Below, one piece after another: positions 31,401 through 44,879 of a stretch of 64,000 nt of DNA. Source of the stretch: Hermatobates lingyangjiaoensis (lineage: Eukaryota > Arthropoda > Insecta > Hemiptera > Hermatobatidae); NCBI GenBank assembly GCA_026182355.1, contig JAPFBL010000036.1, positions 930,001 to 994,000 on the forward strand, given 5' to 3'. Under the pieces are notes generated by a model. It saw nothing but the letters and a program-made list of their open reading frames with translations, did no database searches and was not told the origin of the DNA. Numbering within the stretch: the stretch's first letter is position 1; every line of letters begins with the position of its first letter. A program made the position numbers and the translations under genes.

Positions 31401-33598
31401 ATGCCATTGATGGATTCTCATAACTGGAGTAATTTTGTAATTGTATTCTTGAAGTCTGTATTTTAGAGCTTATTATCATATTTTCTTCATGATTTGCCAA
31501 TACGAGACCCTAAAACCTCCTCTCTCTTGTCCTAAATTTCTTATTATTCAATTATTATTCATGCAATCCTCAATCATCCAAATCGAATTTAGTAATTATA
31601 TATAATACTTAAAGCAAACCTACCATTAAACTATCAAACCTCCTTTTCAGATGTTTTATTCAAAAGACAAAACTTATAATTTTGATGTTCCATTGCTACT
31701 GAACTGTGTAATTTAATATCTTGATTTCGTCTCACAAAGAAAATGAAAATAATTGAAATGAAGAAACAATAATTGATAATTGTTTCCTTTTTCTTTTTGT
31801 TACATTAAGTTTACTGTGTTGTAAACTCTTTCAAAGACAGATGGCATTGCTTAGACCTTTTATACTATTTAGTGATTTAATTAATTATATATTTAATTGA
31901 CGCTAGCGAGTTTACAGATATTCAAATGTTACTTATTTCAAGGGCTATAAGTATAAATACAGTCACTTAAAAATATAGACAGCTACATTAAAATATATCA
32001 CCAGCGGCTAGAGTAGTGTTGAATAAACCGGTTTTCAGTAAATCACTAAGGTACGCTACATTGGGCGTGTTTAGATTATGCTCTGTTGGTGACACTGATA
32101 ACGTAACTGGCCCATAGTTTAAACTGGTGCCGAATCAAAAATGACATTTTCAATCTTTAGTCCTGGAGTTAAGAATTACACCAAAACGAAAAGTGATAAG
32201 CTACAGTGTGAGCCTTCACAAAAAACATTGAAAATTATTTAAATTAAACGTCAGCAAGTTTGGCAATATGTTCACTTTTAGTAGTGTACTAATAAAATTA
32301 GGTCTAGAGAATCGAAATTTTAGCAAAGGATTGAGTTTTATCAATATTGATTTATTAGACACTTTGCAATGCATTTGCCTACTTGGTCATAGAACAATTC
32401 ATGTAAATATCATAAGAGAGAATGAATTCATCATAACAATTACACTGAATAAAGTAAAAAAATCTAAGTTTTACTACTGAGAAATGATTTATTAAAGCTA
32501 TCATTCTTTTTTTCTACAAGAGCAGAAGAAATTAACTTAAAGATACTGACAAAATATCTTCCAGAAAAGAAGAAACCTTTTATTTATGTAGGTATTCAAG
32601 TTTAAATCTTTTCATAATTTTCTTCAAGGCTTATAAATTGAAGGTGGCTGTTATTTGTTCAAACTACAACTATTATTAATGCAGCAAGTTCATCTACAAG
32701 AGCTAAACAATCAATCATGAAAAACCGACTGATAACTTGAGAACTCGTTTAAAGACATAAATTGAAAGCATTATTCAATTGTTATTAATACTGATCAGTC
32801 GACTAGAGCACCATGCTAAAAAAACTCAAATCCAGAATTATAGTTTTGTCATTAATTGAATTTTGAATACATTTTGATTTAAGTAGCAAGCAAATAGAAA
32901 ACATTTTGTAGTGGGCGTCACCAAAAGTATTTATAATAGTTTTTAAGTAACTAAAGGTAGATACTCGTAGTTTGGTGTTATCATATAATTGGTAATTTCT
33001 CAATAGATTTAGAAGGTTTCACTAAGTTAATATTACTATATGTTTCAATATATTATGCATTTTTGTATTTCAAATTATTGTGTTCTTACTTCATGTCAAT
33101 AAACTCCATATACTGCATTCAACGGTAGTATGTTTTGTCAGTTCGTATCCAGAATGTAGTTTTAAGTTAATTTCTTCTGCTCTAGTAGAGAAAAAGAATG
33201 ACAGTTTTAATAAATCATTTCTCAATCGTATTACTTAGATTTTTTTACTTTATTCAGTGTAATTGTTATGATGAGTTTATTCTCTCTTATGATGTTTACA
33301 TCAATTCTTCTATTACTAATACACTGCATTCAAAAGTATATACTTTGTTTAACGCTAACATTTGTACGTACACAATATAAATGTAGTGACATTTTACAAT
33401 ATAATGATAGCTTTCTAGCTATCAATTTTATTCAGTTTTGCAGGTTTAATAATCTTTAAATATTTACAAAGAAGCATTTTTGACCTTCAATGTGCCCATA
33501 TTTTAAGGTACTTTTAAGCGTTTTTAAAAATTTACTTTTGTAATAGAAATAACAATGTCATAAGGAAGCAAGTAACAGAGAAACTAGAATTATAATAG
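28410..33598. other. AT-rich intron sequence without features
   Basis: About 5 kb with no recognisable genes, RNA genes or mobile elements. Open frames are short and AT-driven. A stretch near 29170-29200 reads GGTGGAAAGTTCACTCCGAA then AGCTG on the minus strand, which resembles the back half of a PLE motif but lacks the core. Confidence 0.5.
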
Positions 33599-33599
33599 C

Positions 33600-33990
33600 T
33601 GTGAGGTCGAATGATATCAGAAAGAACATTATAAAAGCAATATGTACTGACTGGAAAACCGAATCGAATGAAGAAACCTCTCAACTTCGAAAAATAATGG
33701 GATCAATTGGGACAACAATGAACCCTGGAACAGGAAATCGAGAAACGAATGTGATATTAAACCGCCTACGTATAGGTTGCACACGAGTTACACATAGTTA
33801 CCTGTTATCTAAGAGCAAAGACCCTCATGCCCAAAATGCCTAGATGTGTTGACGGTGGCCCATTTCATTGAAGAATGCCCACAATTAAAGGAAGAAAGGA
33901 TATCTGCGGGCATACAATCAAAACTGATAATAGCACTAGCTCCTGATAATAAATTTTCCAATGAAGTGACATCATACAACAAAATATGAG
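33600..33990 (+). pseudogene. LINE 3' fragment, Jockey/R1 type
   Basis: Reads VILNRLRIGCTRVTHSYLLS, then, after a frameshift near 33828, CPKCLDVLTVAHFIEECPQL. This matches the C-terminal RLRIGHTxLTHxYLL...PxCxxCxxxLTVxHILxEC of many LINEs. Upstream codons (WKTESNEETSQLRKIMGSIG) are plausible linker. The RT itself is absent. Confidence 0.7.
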
Positions 33991-34019
33991 GAACTACAGA
34001 ATCGAACAAAACCAGACAG

Positions 34020-37000
34020 TCCTAATGTCCTAGTAGGTGATGCACTTATCAACTAAAAAAAAAGTGATTTTTTCTGTGTTTATAATTTACCTTAAACTCG
34101 AAAAATACTTGTTTCTAACATTTCATTATTCCTGTAGTTTTCTTGAATCTTTTGTACAGTTACTCATAGAGATTTCTTTCCAAAATTCTATTTGTTTCAA
34201 TAATAGAGAGTATTTGGATTACCTTAAAGCATATTAAGTATGCTTTATAAATAACAGTATATTAGAAGTAGTGTACCTCACCAGGGGTGTCAAACTGCCT
34301 TGTACTGCCAGTATTTATTTGTAGTGTTCATTGACCGTATCAAGTCAACATGTAAAATTTAGAAGAGTTTAAAATGATTCATATCAAAGACATTCTCACT
34401 GTAATCTATCATAAATATAATTTTTATAAAATTCTATTTATTTTTATAAAAAAATTATAAAATTTTATAAATCAAAAATTTATAAATTTATAAAATTTAG
34501 TTATTTTTATAAAATTCGTACTTCCTAAAGTACGAATACATTTCTGAAATTAATCTCGATTTACAAAGCTTGTTATAGTACCACACATAAAGATGACTGG
34601 GGAGAAAGAAGTTTTTCAAAAATAATTTGGTACTTCCAGAAACCATTAAAACATTAGGTAATTAATTTCTTTATCCCATGAAATTTAGTATGGCCAAAGT
34701 CATACATTTTTAAAAGCTCATAGCAGTGATTTCACAATGATTAAACTTCCACTTATACTGTCCAACGGACACAGTTATTTCAAAAAATTTTCAAAATGAT
34801 TTCACACGATTAAATGACATTACTTATTTTTCTTACCATTATTTGCAAGTACATGTACTTGTGAATAACTCTATTTAAAACCTGTAATGTTATCAATCTA
34901 GTTTAATGAGAAGGTTTTTTTAGTGAATTTGTTCTTATTTTGTCGCCAATAGTATTCCTCTGATGTGTGGAGGTCAATAAAACTAAGTCTTCATTACTTG
35001 TAAGAAAACGCTTTTTCGATTATTTGGTCGGTTGTTAGAAATTTTTTTATATTTCTTGTTTCCTATTATTAATTTAAATTTTGTATTTGTATTGCAAAAT
35101 CAAAAAAGTAACATGAAATAATTCACAAATGTTTACTGTAATTTATAGTTTGGAATAAAATTCCATGTGTTAATAGTTTTATTGTTAGTTAAGCAGTAAA
35201 ATAACTAATCCTATTTAAATTATATTGCCCAGATGCTTTTTACATTTACTGAGATACTATTTATACATTCTCTGAGAATTTATCCTCATTTATAATTTGG
35301 ATAACTCTGGTCAAGAGGGGGAGGGATGGAGAGTGATAGGGTTAGAAATAAGGGAAGTCGAAGACAGTGGTACAAGTAGGGTGAAGGGAAACATCAAACC
35401 ATCTCGAAGTTATGTGAAGGTTGATGAAAGGATAGAGAAAGAGTAGAAGATAATCTCTACCACTACCTTACCTTCCACCTTATACCCATGTCCTCTCCTA
35501 CCCTCTTTTTCGATAAGTCTTACTTTCGTCTTAGATCCCTCCCCTCACTTCTCACTCTATCACTTTTCCTCCCTCTATCCTTCACCCCAAACACTCTTCC
35601 TTAAGATATACCATCGCTCCTTCCATTCCTCCTTATTTCTTCTCCCATGATAAAGTGTCTCTTATATTTATTTATACTAGGGATTGGTTGGGGATTGACA
35701 CATTTTAAATTTAGAGTGTAATAAAACTGACTACACGTTATCCTTGGAGTAATTTAAAATGGCTCCAAGCTCTTAAAAATACTGTATTTTTAAGTATACT
35801 TGCTACCGTATTTACTGCCTGGATCTCCAGCATTTATCTTAAAAAATAATAGATGTTTGGACTCTACATAATATACAAGTTGACTCTACACTATTGTGAT
35901 AAGATCGATGGTATCGTATGCAGCGTAATGTGAAATTAAATGGTTAATAAAAGAGGTACGCAAATTGGTCTTAGTGAATAAAAAGGCAGGCCTGCAAGGG
36001 ATGGCAAAAGCAGTGGACCACCTTCCCTATATCCAGCACATAAATGTTAACCTACCACACTTAAAAATTTTTTTTTAAGAAAGAGGCTTTTTGTAGCCTA
36101 TTCAGACTGCTTTCAAATGAAAATGTCTCCATAAAAAATGAAATGTTCAAAAATTTAACAGAACTAAACCTTAATAATTTAATAATTTGGCTTACATTTA
36201 CTAGATAGAATGTCTCTTAAAGAAAATTTTATACGATAATCCTAAGTGATGATCGAGTGGATCGGGAACATCCTGATTTCAAGACAGGTCGTTTTTTCTT
36301 GTTTACTTAAGAGTCAAACATTAATAACGAAACAACACTGGATATTATAGGCCTAAATTGCATTATTTCTAAAGTTCTGAAAAGAATAACTATGAAATTC
36401 CAAGCCAAAATATAATAAAGTTTTAGTGGAGCCTAAAAGAGTTCCCATATGGAAATATATGGGATATACATTCCATACTGAAAGCTTTGAAATCAGTGGT
36501 TTTTATACATAAATTAGTGTGAAAATTCTGATGATCTTCTTAATCTAGCCAGTAAATATAAGTTTACTTTCATGTGTACGGATGGACACATGGGAACACG
36601 GGGACAATAGCTAGTCAAAGTTAGAGCCAAGCAAATCTTCTCCTTCCGGAGTTTTTTTTCACAATAATCTCCAGCTTTCTCCAGGATGCATTTAATGAAT
36701 GGATGAAAAACTAAGTAGATAAAAGGTATCTATAACAACTAGATCTAATCCAATCTAGATAGCTCATTCCAACTCAAGTGAATTCTGTAAAGAAAAATAT
36801 AATATTCAAAGAAAATATTTTAAATATATGTACAATATTTAACGACGCATTGTTTTCTTAACTGCCACTTATGCGAGATGAATTTAATAGCGGACGAAGA
36901 ATGTCGACTCTGTCTGAAAGAGACGGGAATCTCTGAACACACTGTATGGGAAAGTAAACAAGGAGTTAATTCTCAGGCAGCTTATTTCTATAAAATATTA

Positions 37001-38059
37001 AGCTACTTACTATTCTCTTATTGCATAACTAAGAACTAGAAACTTATAATTAAGTTACTTCAATATTCTCCTACGTGATTTTCCTTTGGACGATCAAAAA
37101 ACAAAAAGTAAACATCCCATGTACTTATTATAAATTAAAGACTAAAGACAACATGGCATTCATATTCTATATATTCCAGTTATAGTGTGTGGACTTAGCA
37201 AGACTTCTTAACTTTTTTCACAGAAAGTGGACCTGTATAACATTCCAACTGTTCACCCGGTCTCCATTTGAAAGGCAAATCTTACTGTATAAGTAGCACT
37301 CCTTTAACAACACCTCACTGCTTCTTGTACCATGCCATATACACTTTTGAGCTGTTTCATTCATGCAGATTCCCATTTCCAACCATACCAATAGCTAATG
37401 ATCATTCCCATTAAGTCAAAATTCTGTTCCTTATGTAGAAAAATTGAGAATACCCATCTACTTGTAAACCTAAAATTCTAGTTATTTCTTGTTTACACAT
37501 ATAAATAAACAAGGATAAACCAGATATCTTTATTATTAAAAGTATCTGTTTTCTTTCGCTCCATGTAAGAGGCTTTGTATTAATCCATTTTTGACGAATC
37601 ACCTTTGAAAAGTCTATCAGCAACCGCACCGTTACCTTCAAACTTTCAAAACTCTATAACGAACAACATAATGTATATGCTAAAACATAGCGAATGACAC
37701 ATATGAATTATGGGCATATATCTAGCAATGAATTACAATCAAGTATTGGAACTGTCTTGTACGTTTTCACTACTTGCTCAAGTAGCAACCTTGTGCTGAT
37801 GAAAGGGCTGTTCTTAGTGACTGAGTGAGACTAGCATACCAAAAGATTCTCAAAGCTCACAATCAAGTTAAAAGCTTAAATTTATTTAATTTATAGTTAA
37901 AAGCTTAAATTTATTTAAAGTTTTAAAGTTTTTTTATTTCAGTCTTTGCTATTATTCTTTTCTAATCCTTCGGTATATACCATTATTTGGGGTGGTTCCG
38001 CAAAATTAAATAAAGACATGATGCTTGAAATTTTATAATAAACTTGCAATGTGTATTTA
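34020..38059. other. Intron stretch with low-complexity features only
   Basis: Contains a run of overlapping TTTATAAAA-type palindromes at 34415-34520 and a strand switch from purine-rich (35300-35455) to pyrimidine-rich (35456-35650). No gene or mobile element recognised. Confidence 0.5.
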
Positions 38060-38147
38060 TAATAAAATTCAGCTCAGTTTATTTTGCAGAGTAATCTGAC
38101 GGTTGAAGTGTAAATTCTGTATATAATTCTTCAATTTTCTTAAGGTT
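38060..38147 (+). repeat. Direct repeat flanking a Helitron, copy 1
   Basis: About 85 bp including TCAGCTCAGTTTATTTTGCA and TGTAAATTCTGTATATAATT. It recurs at 39013-39095 inside the Helitron remnant in the same orientation. Confidence 0.75.
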
Positions 38148-38209
38148 GATAAATTGTTGTCTATCGTTACAGTAGTATATATTGCCTTTTTTTAAATTTT
38201 CACGCTTCA

Positions 38210-39466
38210 CATTTTATTTATATAAATAAAAGAAAAGTTTTACCTGTACATTACTTAGAACTAACTCATTTCAAGTTGTCTTTACGTTTCATAAATTAGA
38301 AAAACCGTCAGAAAAACCCTTAGAAAAATTTCTGTCTGTTGGTTTGTACTCAAAATTTTGTCACCAGTGAACTCAGCCACCATGAAACAAAGCAGGCTAA
38401 AACATTGACAGTAGATTTTTGCATGTCTAACTTAAAATCTAAGATATGAATGAATTGGAAATTCAATGTAGAAGCATAGTTATGAGCTTTTTATGAGCTA
38501 GACAAACATGTTTATTTTGAAAATATACATGTGTAGCAAGTAGGTATTGTTAGTTGATTGTAATTTCATTTGCCTTTAAGCTCCCAAGAAGAGCTTATTA
38601 ACAATGTATTTCCCAGAGTTCAAGATCTACTATCTATTGAGAAAAAATCCCTTTGTGCACCCCTTCTAATGAACAGGCAGGAAAAATCTACAAGCAAGTT
38701 GCTACGCTATATCAAGCCGAAGAAAGAACTTACAAGTCAGTTAACATAGTGATTAGTGATGAGGAAGTAGATCATTATCCAACTGAATATCATTTGACTC
38801 CGTGACTGCTTCTGGACTGCCTGCTAATGAGTAGAAACATGAAGTATGGCACCAATCATGCTGCCATTTAGTAGCCGTAACAAATTTCATGTTACGAAAC
38901 TTGAGTGCCCTAAAAATGTGCAACGGGACACGACTCTGAGTTTGTGCTCTGCACAGATAACCATAGAGACTGACATCATGACTGGATGTAGTACTGGGGA
39001 GTCTGTGTATATAAAATTCAGCTCAGTTTATTTTGCAGAGAAATCTGACGGTTAAAATGTAAATTCTGTATATAATTCTTCAATTTTCTTGAATAACTGA
39101 TTCTTCAATTTTCATACCATTGATTCCGAGCCACTATCCATTTTCATTCAAACCATTTCAATGTCCCATCAGCGTCTGTTTCGCAGTTACGGTAAATAAG
39201 TCGCAACGGGAAACTCCAGCTAACGCAGAAATTGAAGTGAGTGAGGCCAAATCTTTCTCACATGGTGCTCAAATGCTCAAAAGTCAGAGGTTCCAACTCT
39301 TTGTTCCGTGAACGTGAAAGACAGACAGCTAATGTGGTATATACACAGACATTTACTTAACACTGTACTAATAATGATATTTTTTACTATTCTAGATTTT
39401 CTAATAATATTTTGGAATACCACGTATCATCTCTGAATTTTTGAAAAAGACGAGCACATCTGCCAG
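38210..39466 (+). mobile_element. Decayed Helitron with helicase C-terminal remnant
   Basis: Homologous to the Helitrons at 41494 and 48953 but more diverged. The left end has TTTATATAAATAAAAG, and the right end decays to ACATCTGCCAGT (others: ACATTTGCTAGT). Internally it reads ELINNVFPRVQDLLSIEKKS, NIVISDEEVDHYPTEYHLT, then FAVTVNKSQRETPANAEIEV. These correspond to the last part of the RepHel helicase (YPxEFLN, AFAMTINKSQGQTLxxVGI). Stops break the frame, and the REP nuclease is missing. An 85-bp block copied from the left flank sits at 39013-39095. Confidence 0.7.
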
Positions 39467-40751
39467 TGTTATAATATTTCACTCTTTTGCCTTCAATGGT
39501 TTTCTGGTTAGAAAAGCTTTCTAATTAGTTTTCCATTCTCATAACAAAATTCAATTTTATCAGAATACAGTTTCCAGTTTAAATCACAAGTAAGTTGTCT
39601 GAAGTTATAATCGGACTGCAAACTTTTAGAGTTATGATTGATTTTCTTTCTCGTTATCAGTACTAGAAATACAAGGCACAGCTCCTCTTTTCCCTGCTTG
39701 CAGTTAGTACTATAATTACATTTGTTTTCAATGAAAAAAAAAAAGCAATTGAATTTTCATTTTAGAGATTTCTTTTTTTTATATTTATTCCCATTTTATC
39801 TAATGATATATCATCTTAGCAATTTAAATATTCTTATTTTAAAAACTTTGAACAATGTCTATTACTTTTTAACTTCAGTTTTTGCAGATCCGGTCACATT
39901 TCTACATCTTAACGACTCTCAACATTACTATTATTCAAACGTTTTAACGTTTCTCCAATACTGGTATCATAACGTTCAACAAACTTATTCACGTTTCCTT
40001 AATACTTCAGTTTTGTTACTTCACCTATTTTAAAAAGAAATTAATTTAATCACGCTAGAAAATATACGATTCAATTAAAAGCTATTCCTAGAATTGTATT
40101 GTAAAAATGAATGCTCAGCTGATTTAAACTTGTGTAAACAAAATATGATATGTGATAAGACCTTTTGTAGAAATCTTCAAAGGAACATTTCTTTGTAGAT
40201 TAAAATGCTTTATGATAAATATTTCAGTCCTATAAAAAAGTAAATCTATCTAAATAAAAGACTGTATTGTGGCACAACATTTAAAATTGTCAATGCCATC
40301 AAAATTGTACTAAAATTAATATCTAGGTAATTTTATCTGACTTCAAAGAATTTCGTGAGGCAGATCTATTAATGAGGGAAATTATTTAGTACGTCATCTC
40401 TTTTTTAGTTGTTTTCTTTAATCAGTAATCAGATAATTAAAGTGCCATATTCTTGATCCTGCCATAACTAAGCATTGCCACTTTGTAATTAAAACACATT
40501 ATCAATCACATTATATTGATATAACTATGCCCACTCTACCAATTATAACCAATTTATAACTAAGTTGAATTTACTATGTAACTATGGAAGTAATATTTGT
40601 AATAAGTAACAAGAGATAAGAATTTTACTATGAAAGTAAATGCACTTTTTAACAAAAATAAACATAATTACTTATGATTAAATTTGAAACACTGTGTACA
40701 GAATACTGTCACATTATTTGACGAATTGCTCTAAAATTTAACACAATAATA
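39467..40751. other. AT-rich intron stretch
   Basis: A 103-codon frame (39722-40033) has no motif. I see nothing else. Confidence 0.5.
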
Positions 40752-40812
40752 ACTCATTGTAGGGTAAAAATCTAATGAAATGGTCTCCACATATAAAACT
40801 TTTAATGATATA

Positions 40813-40852
40813 AACAACGCGTTTCGAACACGTAGTGTTCTTCTTCAGGCAT
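40813..40852 (-). ncRNA. Hammerhead-like motif, family E
   Basis: Minus strand: CTGAAGA, unpaired A, stem II GAACAC/GTGTTC with loop TAC, GAA, palindrome ACGCGT, T. Stem I is short (C-G plus a wobble). Confidence 0.55.
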
Positions 40853-41300
40853 TAACTAAAAAAAAATACAATGACACCAGAGAGTTATCTATAGTACAAA
40901 GTAAATAAGTACAAAAATTAATATAAAATAAAATAAGGCAGAAAGTACGAACCTAAGGGTGAGGGCCTCTGAATAAGACTGACTGGAAATGGAAAGGACA
41001 TGGGTGGGGGTATATAGGGTACATCTGTTTCTTATTAGAGCAGGTAGAGTTTTCTCTAAAGTTAGGCTGAGAAAACTCTTTAGAGAGAAAAACTTTAGAG
41101 AAAACTCTACCTGCTCTAATAAGAAACAGATGTACCCTATATACCCCCACCCATGTCCTTTCCATTTCCAGTCAGTCTTATTCAGAGGCCCTCACCCTTA
41201 GGTTCGTACTTTCTGCCTTATTTTATTTTATATTAATTTTTGTACTTATTTACTTTGTACTATAGATAAATCTCTGGTGTCATTGTATTTTTTTTAGTTA

Positions 41301-41341
41301 ATGCCTGAAGAAGAACACTACGTGTTCGAAACGCGTTGTTT
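41301..41341 (+). ncRNA. Hammerhead-like motif, family E
   Basis: Right-arm partner of the motif at 40813, same sequence. It differs from the copy at 23080 at position 7 (A for U) and in the extra base, yet keeps stem II and ACGCGT. Confidence 0.55.
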
Positions 41342-41493
41342 ATATCATTAAAAGTTTTATATGTGGAGACCATTTCATTAGATTTTTACCCTACAATGAG
41401 TAAATACCACATAATAACAGATTGCACTACATTAGAATGAAGAACAATAATAACTAAATATAGGAAGTTGAGCAGTATAGATTTATGATAAAA

Positions 41494-42882
41494 CTAGCAA
41501 ATGTACCCGTCTTTGACGGAATCAAAAATTCTATTATACTTGGTATTCCAAAATATCAATTATAGTATTATACTAATACTATAATAAGAAATTGTAGAAT
41601 AGTAGAAAACACCATATTCAGTACAGTGTTAAACAAATGCCTCTGTATACACTACATTAGCTGTCTGTTCCTTCAGGTTCATGGAAGAACAATCAGTTGA
41701 AACCTCTGACTATTGAGCAAGTAAACTACAGTTGACCACGTGAGAAAAACTTGGTTTTGCTAACTTGAATTCCTGCGTTAGATAAAGTCTCCCTTTGCGA
41801 CTTAGTTAACGTCATTGCGAAATAGACTCTGACGGACTTTGCAATCATTTCAACGTAAACAGACAGTGGCTCGGAATCAATGGTATGTGTGGTATACACG
41901 CAGACTCCCCAATACCACATCCAGTACATTATGTCCGCCTCTATGGCATACCTGTGTAGAGCACGAACTCAGAGTCGTGTCTCGTTGCACAGTTTTGGGG
42001 CACATCATGTTTCGTAACATGAAATTTGTTACTGCTACTAAATTGCAGCATGATTGGTTATCCTACTTTAAGTTTTTACTCATGAGCAGGCAGTCCAGGA
42101 GAAATAAATTCAGAGTCAAGAAATTCAATTAGATAATGAACTGCTTCTTCGTCACTAATCCAATTTCTTTACTGACTTGTAAGTTCTTTCCTCGGTTTCA
42201 TATAGCGTAAGAACTTGTTTTGTTGATTTCTCATGCCTGTTCATATTAAAGGGCTGAGAATTGCTCGTTTACAAAAGATTTATTCTCAATAGATAGTACA
42301 TCCTTAACTCTGTGAAACACCATTTCAATGATGTCAAATACGCAATATATTCATATGCTCAATTGAAATTAAAATCAACTAACAATACCTACTTGCCACA
42401 CCTGTGTATTTTCAAAACAAACTTGTGTGTGAAGTTAGGAAAATACAGCTAAAAGCCCCATAACTTCGCTTCTGTACTGAATTAATAATCTATTTAGAGC
42501 CCATATTTTAAGTTAGGCACACACAAATCCAGTGTCAATGTTTCAGCTCGCTATGTCTTATGGTGGCTGAGTTTACTTGTGACAAACATTTTTGCGTTAA
42601 ACGTCCATAACTTCACTTCTAGGTTGAATTTCCAATCAATTCATAGCCTATATTTTAAGTTAGACCTACACAAATCTACTGTAAAAGTTTCAGCTTTATA
42701 TGTCTTATGGTAGCTGAGTTTACCTGTGACAAAGTTTTGCGGACAAACAGACAAACCGACAAACCGACAGAAATTTTTCTAAGGGTGGATTCGGTTTCTC
42801 CAATGTATGAAACGTAAAGAAAACTTGAAATGAGTCAGTTCTAAGCAATGTACAGACAAAATCATTATTTTATTTATAAAGA
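41494..42882 (-). mobile_element. Helitron, non-autonomous, with helicase remnant
   Basis: On the minus strand it begins TCTTTATAAATAAAATAATG (from 42882) and ends ACATTTGCTAG (41494), with A before and T after, as expected for Helitron insertion between A and T. It is 1389 bp and aligns along its whole length with the + strand copy at 48953. Minus-strand translation near 41820-41730 gives FAMTLTKSQRETLSNAGIQV then SKTKFFSRGQL, the RepHel helicase C-terminus (FAMTINKSQGQTL...FSHGQLY). The REP domain and upstream helicase motifs are missing, so it cannot move by itself. Confidence 0.8.
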
Positions 42883-43371
42883 TTTCGCCATGAAAAAGGT
42901 TGGTAAATTTTGTATTCAGAAAATATTTTGAACTGAACTGTTAACATTAGAACATTAAACGTTTTCATGTGGCTTTGAAATATAACTCAAACAGTTTCAT
43001 TTACTTATCAAAGAAATTGCAAAAATTTGTTCAAAAAACGCTGTAACATTAAAATCACCCTATGCTTGCGTCATAAGCAACTTGCTCCATTTGTATATTA
43101 AGTTCAGTAAAATTTAAAAAAAACTTCAATTTTTTAAAAAATAATGGATGTGCTTAATATAAGCTAATTCGGTATCTAAATATTCAAAACATATTTAACC
43201 TATTACACGTCGTTAATAACAATCTGGTACAGCCAGTTATCTGATATTATTTTTGCTACTAGCATTTGGTGGTACTATTTCTAAAATAAACAAATAAGAA
43301 CCAGTTTATTGAAACACTATGTAATCTTTTCCTACGTGATTTCTAAGCTTTATTTTTGTAAAAAAAAAAAT

Positions 43372-44875
43372 CTGGAGTGGCCTACACTCAACTTTACTAT
43401 AAGTAACTTAATAGCAAATTCTTTGAGTATATAACACATAATGTCTCATTTAAGCATAACGTAAACATCTAAATGGGATATGATTATTAGTCTTTCATTC
43501 CTGAGGTAGTAAAGATAGTGATTGAAGGACATATCACTATATATGCTTATTTTTGTACATCACACATCTGATGCAAATAATTTCATTAGTATAACTACAA
43601 TAGTAATAACATTTTTGAAAAACCAATGTGAACATTTCTTAATACGAAACATTCTCCTACAAGAGAACATGACTTTTGTTCAAATAGCCAGTGGACTTCT
43701 TACATCGTTTACTTGACGTCCTTCTACATTGAATATTAAAGTAAAATTTTCAAATTTAAAACAGGAAAATACCCTTTTTTTCTCTGAAAAACATCATAAA
43801 CAGCGAAGAAATGTTGTTTTAAGATGATTTCTAATTAAAGATGTACGATAATTACATTTATTAATCTCTAAACGAAAGATTTATATTTTGAATTATCTTT
43901 TACATTTTTGGTTTTTTACGGAATTATTATACTTTGAATTTTATGGCTTCTTAGTATTTAATAAGATCATTTTCCTTCCCCTTTTGTCAAATAACATATA
44001 TACGAATTTTTACTCAGTGAGTGTTATCATTTTCCTGCACAATATTATTCCTCTTACATCTCATATACGTCAATAAACAATTTAAACTGTTCCTTTATAA
44101 AATCAATTTTATCTCAGTAGATTTGCTCAAAAAATTTCTAAGTCAATGTAAACAATGAAAAAAAATATAAAAAATTCGACAAGTATAGCAGGTGATCTCT
44201 TAGTCTAAGATAAACAAACAGTTTTTATAGCGTTATTGCTCTTTCCCATAATTGAAACTTCATGATTTTTTTTTATGAATTGCTAATTTTTTGTTCCATT
44301 TTTGGTGAAATTTTATTATTTTTTAATGAGCCGTTTAGCGTTAAAAAACATTTTCTGAAAACAGGAATCGTACTGTAACGCCCCATTAGCGAATGTAATT
44401 TTAGAAAAAAATATCTCAACTCATTCTCCATATAATGTTCTATTTATAGGCATAGTCTCATTCTTGTCCGTCAAACAGTATGGCTTGTATCGCTCTCACA
44501 AGGTTTGAGATTGAATTATAAGTCAAATTTGTACATTTTATTGAAAAAAAAATATTTTCCGTTGTTTTAAAATTCTATATATATTTTTCGTTTGTTCCAT
44601 TTGTAACCTCAAAGATAATGTCAAAATTTCAAAACTGTAGGGTTATCAGTTTAGGAGAAATAAATGTTTTAAAAAAAACGGTTTTTGGCAAAAAAGTGAC
44701 TTTTCCATCATGCATAATTCTTCCCAAACAATAGGGATCTTCGTCTTTATGAGGCCCATTTTTGTGTAAAATATCAACTTGATCCATCAAAGATTCTGGA
44801 CCGTAGCGTGGTCACAAGCAATGCTAACACACTCATTGAGATAAAGTGCAAAACTATATTAAGTAAAGGTTGAAG
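43372..44875 (-). repeat. XY repeat, inverted copy
   Basis: Minus-strand copy: right tip at 43375-43415 (CACTCAACTTTACTATAAGT), body blocks through 44160-44870 with GATCACCTGC, TTTGATGGATCAAGTTGATA and GGACCGTAGCGTGGTCA. The left palindrome tip is lost where the Tigger remnant begins. Confidence 0.65.
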
Positions 44876-44879
44876 TTGC

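Larger units (their letters stand above)
40752..41401. mobile_element. 650-bp near-perfect palindrome, PLE-like family E
   Basis: Arms 40752-41063 and 41091-41401 (about 311 bp each) are almost identical inverted copies, separated by 27 bp with its own small hairpin (AACTCTTTAGAGAG). Two 70-codon frames on opposite strands encode nearly the same peptide, simply because of the symmetry. Each arm has a family-E hammerhead-like motif followed by a TGTGGAGACCATTTCATTAG terminus. The high arm identity suggests a recent or gene-converted structure. Confidence 0.75.

Noticed and set aside
39722..40033. 103-codon open frame
   Set aside because: Low-complexity, aromatic-rich translation typical of AT-rich sequence.
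40953..41201. Two 70-codon frames with the same N-terminus on opposite strands
   Set aside because: They arise only from the palindrome's symmetry; no support for a protein.
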